DNA of 55,705 nt from an uncultured Rikenellaceae bacterium. GTDB taxonomy: Bacteria; Bacteroidota; Bacteroidia; Bacteroidales; Rikenellaceae. Made by a program: the position numbers and the translations under genes. Below the pieces are notes generated by a model. The model saw nothing but the letters and a program-made list of their open reading frames with translations, was not told where the DNA came from and ran no database searches. The stretch lies in contig CALVFY010000017.1 in NCBI GenBank assembly GCA_944326945.1, forward strand, positions 1-55,705, in the 5' to 3' direction. Below are positions 52,131-55,705 of the stretch, in pieces. How positions within the stretch are numbered: position 1 is the first letter of the stretch; each line of letters starts with the position of its first letter.

Positions 52131-52928
52131 ATGCTTATGAAAATGAAATGTCTATTGGTGGCGGGCTTGCTCTTTTCTTTGACGGCGGCCGCCCAGGTTA
52201 CTCAGGAAGATTTCGATGCGCTGAAAGTTTTTTATGAAGCGACTGGCGGCGAAAATTGGAAAGATAATTCCGGATGGGATTTTACGAATAAAGGTCCGGC
52301 CGATGTGAAAGCCTATGACAAGGCTACCGGAGAGGGTTGGTATGGAATCACCTCCGTAGGTCGCGGACGGGTGCTGAAGATCGATTTGCGTGATAATAAC
52401 CTGGTGGGTGAGATTCCGGATGCCTTTTATTCGATGACCTATCTGCGTCAGGTGTTGTTGACGCGCAATAAACTTTCGGGGACGATCTCTCCGAAAATCG
52501 GAGGTATGACTCGTCTGATGAACATCAGTCTGGGATATAATCAGCTGACGGGAACAATTCCCGCGGAGATCGTGGCCATGGGTAAAGATACGGAGAATAC
52601 GGCTCCCCGGCCCGATGGTAAGGGAGGTTCCCAATTGTTGCTGGATTTGCGTTACAATCAGTTGTCGGGTCCCATTCCTGCGGCTATCGGTACCATGACA
52701 CTTTTTACCAAACCCTGTTCATCGGCCAGAATCGATTTGAGCCATAATCAACTCTCGGGCGAATTGCCTGCCGGTCTTGGTGAATTGGTCTCTCTGACAG
52801 GATTGGTGTTGAATGCCAATCAATTCTCGGGAACTGTGCCTCCCTCGATTGAAAAATTGCCGAATCTGGAGACGTTGATCCTATCCCAGAATCGGTTTAC
52901 CGGTAAAGTACCTTCCATCAAAAAATAG
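52131..52928 (+). CDS. Secreted leucine-rich repeat protein
   Basis: A 265-residue exported protein: signal peptide (CLLVAGLLFSLTAAAQ), an N-terminal capping part (DFDALKVFYEATGGENWKDNSGWDF, which resembles LRRNT_2 caps of plant-type LRR proteins) and about five repeats of the L-x-x-N-x-L-x-G-x-I-P type (LRDNNLVGEIP, LTRNKLSGTIS, LGYNQLTGTIP, LRYNQLSGPIP, LSHNQLSGELP, LNANQFSGTVP). No C-terminal sorting domain and no lipobox. LRR surfaces bind proteins; possible adhesin. Start ATG 52131 or 52137. A TTATCTTG box at 52063-52070 may be its promoter. Confidence 0.85.
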   Translation: MLMKMKCLLVAGLLFSLTAAAQVTQEDFDALKVFYEATGGENWKDNSGWDFTNKGPADVKAYDKATGEGWYGITSVGRGRVLKIDLRDNNLVGEIPDAFYSMTYLRQVLLTRNKLSGTISPKIGGMTRLMNISLGYNQLTGTIPAEIVAMGKDTENTAPRPDGKGGSQLLLDLRYNQLSGPIPAAIGTMTLFTKPCSSARIDLSHNQLSGELPAGLGELVSLTGLVLNANQFSGTVPPSIEKLPNLETLILSQNRFTGKVPSIKK

Positions 52929-52963
52929 TGTGACTGTTTCGGCTGTATGGCTCGATGCGACAA

Positions 52964-52999
52964 CAAAAAAACCGCTCTTTGCAAAGAGCGGTTTTTTTG
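52964..52999. terminator. Bidirectional terminator between LRR and GH3 genes
   Basis: A perfect 17-bp palindrome (52965-52998) with A-run and T-run ends serving the convergent LRR (+) and beta-glucosidase (-) genes. Confidence 0.9.
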
Positions 53000-53009
53000 T
53001 CGGAAGCGG

Positions 53010-55220
53010 TTATTTCGAGACAGTCAAACTGACGGTTTGCAACTGATCGGAACTGTTACCCACCATGATGTCGAAATCGCCCGGCTCCACGATGAAATTC
53101 CCTTCGTTGGTGTAGAATCCGAGCTGTTCCTGATCGATGGGAAACTCCACCGTGCGCGATTCTCCCGGAGAGAGCATGATCTTTTGAAATCCTCTCAACT
53201 CCTTTACAGGACGAGTCAGTGAAGCAAAACGATCGCGTACGTAGAGTTGAACGACCTCTTCTCCGGAACGTTTTCCGGTATTGGTTACCGTAACCCGGAG
53301 GCAGGTCTTTTCGCCCGGGGCGATCATCGTTTTTTCCAGCCGAGGGGTCGAAAAAGTGAAAGTCGTGTAGCTCAAACCATAGCCAAAGGGGTAGGCCGGA
53401 GCATTGTCGATGTCAATAAAACGGGTCGTGTGCGGTTTGTTCGGATCGGCCGGTCGACCGGTACTTTTGTAATAATAGTAGATGGGAATTTGGCCCATGT
53501 GTGCCGGAAAGGTCATCGGCAGTTTGGCTCCCGGATTATAGTCGCCGAAGAGAACGTCGCAGAGAGCATTGCCGGCCTCCGTACCCAGCCACCATGTGAA
53601 AAGAATGGCCGGTGCATGGTTTTTTATATCATTGAAAATCAATGGTCTGCCTCCCATTACCAATACTACTACCGGTTTCCCCGTGGAGACCAGTTTCTTT
53701 ACCAGTTCCTGCTGGCCGGAGGGCAGATTCAGTTCTCCACGGGAACGGGCTTCTCCACTGTCCCGGGCTCGTTCGCCCACGGCCACGATCACCGCATCCG
53801 ATTGGCAGGCCGCCTGAAGTGCCTGTGCCGTGTTGCTTTCCAGGCCGGTCTCTGCGTTGTAGCCTTCGGCATAATGGATCGTATAGCCCCGGTCGGTCAG
53901 GGCACGACGCAGGGTGACGATTGAATCGACGACACCTTCTGCCGCCCAACCGCCTCGCATGTCGAGTTGAGAATCGCATAAAGGACCGATCAGCGCGATA
54001 TGTTTTATTTTCGGGGACAGGGGTAATGTCTGATTGTCGTTTTTGAGCAGGACGATCGAGCGTTTGGCCATGTCTCGTGCTGCGGCCCGGATTTGGGATG
54101 AGAGTACGGTTTGGCGTAAGCGGTTCGTGTCGCAGTAGCGCATGGGATCGTCGAAGAGTCCCAGTTCGAACTTGGCGTACAGGATTCGGCGTACTGCCTC
54201 GTCGATCTTTTGTTCGGGAATCTCTCCGCTCTCAACCAACTCTTTCAGATGATCGAAATAGCACAGTGAGCACATCTCCATGTCGCAACCGGCATTGGCG
54301 GCGGCTTTGGCTGCCTCTTTGCGGTTGGCTGCATAACCGTGCGGTACCATCTCCTCTACCGAATTCCAGTCCGATACGACGAATCCCTGGTAGTGCCACC
54401 GCCCGCGCAACAGCTCCTGCAGAAGGAACGTATTGCCCGTACAGGGAATCCCGTCGAAATCGTTGAAGGCATTCATGAAGGTTGCTACACCCGCTTCGGC
54501 TGCCGCTTTATAGGGAGGCATATAGTAGTTGTAGAAGTGACCCCGGGACATGTCCACACTGTTGTAATCTTTTCCGGAGGTTGCAGCTCCGTAGCCCGCG
54601 AAATGTTTGCAGCAGGCCATGATCGTATTCGGAGCGCTCAGATCGTCGCCCTGGAAACCTCGAATGCGTGCCCGGGCGACTTGGGCTCCGTAGTAGGGAT
54701 CTTCGCCGGCGCCCTCCATTACCCGTCCCCAGCGGGCATCGGTACTGATGTCTACCATCGGGGCAAAGGTCCAGTGGATACCTGAGGCTGCTGTTTCCGT
54801 GGCGGCCCATCGGGCGCTGCGTTCGATCGCCTCCAGATCGAAACTGGCCGCCTCGCCCAGCGGAATCGGCGAGATGGTGCGCATACCGTGGATCACATCC
54901 AGCCCGAAGATCAGCGGAATACCCAGACGGGAACGCAGGGCGGCTTCCTGATAGGTACGTATGGATTGTAGATCGGTGACGTTGAGCAGGGAACCGGCCA
55001 TCCCATTTTCGACCAGTTCGACCAGGGATTTGAATCCGCGTTCTGATACGGGACCCGTCAGTTTGCTTTTATTCGATATTTGGTTCATCTGGCCGATTTT
55101 CTCTTCCAGGGTCATTTGCTGGAGCAGAAGGTCGGCCCGTTGCCAATTGTCTGTGGGGGTCGAGGCCGAAAGGTGTGAAACCGACAGAAGCAATAGGCCG
55201 GAGAGAAACGTGTATTTCAT
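53010..55220 (-). CDS. bglX: Family 3 glycoside hydrolase, periplasmic beta-glucosidase type
   Basis: Releases terminal beta-linked sugars (glucose, xylose or similar) from oligosaccharides. The 736-residue protein has a signal peptide (cleavage near HLSAS), the GH3 N-terminal barrel (GLDVIHGMRTISPIP, FAPMVDISTDARWGR, KHFAGYGAATSGKDYN) with nucleophile D284 in GFVVSDWNSVEE, the GH3 C-terminal domain (ALIGPLCDSQLDMRGGW, GERARDSGEARSRGEL) and a fibronectin-III-like tail (YPFGYGLSYTTF, VTNTGKRSGEEVVQLYVRD). Normal BglX length. Monocistronic, between its promoter (55247) and a shared terminator. Location next to the SusD-like end suggests a polysaccharide locus to the right. Confidence 0.93.
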   Translation of the reverse strand: MKYTFLSGLLLLSVSHLSASTPTDNWQRADLLLQQMTLEEKIGQMNQISNKSKLTGPVSERGFKSLVELVENGMAGSLLNVTDLQSIRTYQEAALRSRLGIPLIFGLDVIHGMRTISPIPLGEAASFDLEAIERSARWAATETAASGIHWTFAPMVDISTDARWGRVMEGAGEDPYYGAQVARARIRGFQGDDLSAPNTIMACCKHFAGYGAATSGKDYNSVDMSRGHFYNYYMPPYKAAAEAGVATFMNAFNDFDGIPCTGNTFLLQELLRGRWHYQGFVVSDWNSVEEMVPHGYAANRKEAAKAAANAGCDMEMCSLCYFDHLKELVESGEIPEQKIDEAVRRILYAKFELGLFDDPMRYCDTNRLRQTVLSSQIRAAARDMAKRSIVLLKNDNQTLPLSPKIKHIALIGPLCDSQLDMRGGWAAEGVVDSIVTLRRALTDRGYTIHYAEGYNAETGLESNTAQALQAACQSDAVIVAVGERARDSGEARSRGELNLPSGQQELVKKLVSTGKPVVVLVMGGRPLIFNDIKNHAPAILFTWWLGTEAGNALCDVLFGDYNPGAKLPMTFPAHMGQIPIYYYYKSTGRPADPNKPHTTRFIDIDNAPAYPFGYGLSYTTFTFSTPRLEKTMIAPGEKTCLRVTVTNTGKRSGEEVVQLYVRDRFASLTRPVKELRGFQKIMLSPGESRTVEFPIDQEQLGFYTNEGNFIVEPGDFDIMVGNSSDQLQTVSLTVSK

Positions 55221-55246
55221 AATGAGAAACGGGTTTAGGTGATGGA

Positions 55247-55254
55247 CAAATATA
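55247..55254 (-). promoter_or_regulatory. -7 box of the GH3 gene
   Basis: Minus-strand TATATTTG, an exact TAnnTTTG match, 27 bp before the start codon. Confidence 0.5.
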
Positions 55255-55334
55255 CTGAAAAAATCTTTTTCCCGAATTGAGGAATTGGAAGAATGAAGTA
55301 TAGGGTATGGCTTTTAAAAGGGAGGGGTAGGGCA

Positions 55335-55369
55335 GAAAAAAAAGATGCCGACGGAGAATCGGCATCTTT
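55335..55369 (-). terminator. Terminator of tRNA-Gln
   Basis: Eleven-base arms (55341-55351, 55359-55369) followed on the minus strand by a run of eight Ts, directly after the tRNA 3' end. Confidence 0.85.
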
Positions 55370-55372
55370 CTG

Positions 55373-55443
55373 TTGAGCTACCTGGACTCGAACCAAGAAA
55401 GGCAGAACCAGAATCTGCAGTGTTACCATTACACCATAGCTCA
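55373..55443 (-). tRNA. tRNA-Gln (anticodon CTG)
   Basis: 71-nt cloverleaf on the minus strand: acceptor TGAGCTA pairing with TAGCTCA, D-arm GTGT...ACAC, anticodon stem GCAGA/TCTGC with loop TTCTGGT (anticodon CTG), T-loop GGTTCGAGTCC, discriminator A. CCA is not encoded. It is transcribed from its own promoter (55467-55498) and followed by a terminator. Confidence 0.93.
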
Positions 55444-55466
55444 ATGTTACGTCTTGAAACGTGCTG

Positions 55467-55498
55467 CAAAGTTAAAGCATAAATTTTTATATCGCAAA
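55467..55498 (-). promoter_or_regulatory. Promoter of tRNA-Gln
   Basis: Minus-strand TTTG (55495-55498), 20-bp spacer, TAACTTTG (55467-55474): an exact consensus match, 23 bp upstream of the tRNA 5' end. Confidence 0.75.
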
Positions 55499-55590
55499 AT
55501 TTTTTTCGAAAATTTTTCTGTTCGATCGTTTTTTCGGGGATCTTTTATCTGTTTGTCGGAAATTTCGTTCGTTCCTGAACCGATTTGATA

Positions 55591-55622
55591 AAAAAGAGGA
55601 CCGATCATTGTACCGGTCCTCT
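55591..55622 (-). terminator. Terminator of the SusD-like gene at the right edge
   Basis: Nine-base arms (55595-55603, 55614-55622), followed on the minus strand by a T-run. Lies about 60 bp after the SusD-like stop codon. Confidence 0.75.
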
Positions 55623-55684
55623 GGGGGAAAAGTAAAAGGTTTTTCAGTGATCTTCCGAGTGTGGGGAGTCCCTGAAAGGGATGT

Positions 55685-55705
55685 TTAGTAGGCTTTGTTC
55701 TGGGG
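55685..55705 (-). CDS. C-terminal end of a probable SusD/RagB-family lipoprotein (partial)
   Basis: Only the last six codons are in the window: P-Q-N-K-A-Y followed by TAA. SusD-family starch-binding lipoproteins typically end in a QNxxY motif, and a terminator follows at the right distance. The identification rests on this tail alone; the gene continues beyond the window on the minus strand. Confidence 0.4.
   Translation of the reverse strand, partial: PQNKAY

Overview
The window looks like a chromosomal segment from a Bacteroidales bacterium, most likely gut-associated; the genus cannot be fixed from sequence alone. Supporting signs are -7 boxes of the Bacteroidetes type TAnnTTTG upstream of many genes, A-rich leaders without strong Shine-Dalgarno sites, many short-lipobox lipoproteins, secreted sulfatase and CAZyme genes, families typical of the phylum (DUF4827, DUF4831, TIGR02757, Mfa2/FimB-like lipoproteins, PiT-PhoU fusion), and a SusD-like C-terminus at the right edge. 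No phage, integrase, transposase, CRISPR array or rRNA was seen.

Left part (1-9.6 kb): a serine-type sulfatase; a plus-strand operon of a secreted alpha-helical barrel protein, a GH28 enzyme and a UroD/MtaA-like protein; and, on the minus strand, a PL8 lyase of the chondroitinase type and a NigD-like lipoprotein. Together these suggest breakdown of acidic (uronic-acid, sulfated, perhaps methylated) polysaccharides. Next come typA and, divergently, aroB (9.6-12.5 kb).

The minus strand from 16.65 to 12.59 kb is a small surface-glycan operon: ugd, uxs, a GT2 glycosyltransferase and a CpsB/YwqE-type PHP phosphatase (UDP-glucose to UDP-glucuronate to UDP-xylose). Next to it is a GH115 alpha-glucuronidase. 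Divergent from that, starting from closely spaced promoters, is the most unusual part of the window (19.1-28.5 kb): a secreted CE6/SASA-type esterase followed by five consecutive lipoproteins with Mfa2/FimB-like (or DUF4493/DUF5119-like) beta modules. One is fused to a second copy of the esterase, one carries a GLUG-type repeat region, and one has two modules in tandem.

The rest is mostly housekeeping. It includes a DEDDh exonuclease, two FKBP-type lipoproteins, a PiT phosphate transporter, ruvA, a Skp/OmpH lipoprotein, the compact run ybbR-like/coaE/folP/lolD/TIGR02757/trmN6, a DUF4831 protein and an AlkD-like HEAT protein. A UXS paralogue that has lost its catalytic Tyr lies convergent to the last of these. 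A sugar operon (nucleotidyltransferase, galM, SSS symporter) follows. Then come an M23-like protein with a degenerate active site, dxr, rseP, radA, cysK, a secreted LRR protein, a GH3 beta-glucosidase, tRNA-Gln(CTG) and the last codons of a probable SusD-family gene running off the window.
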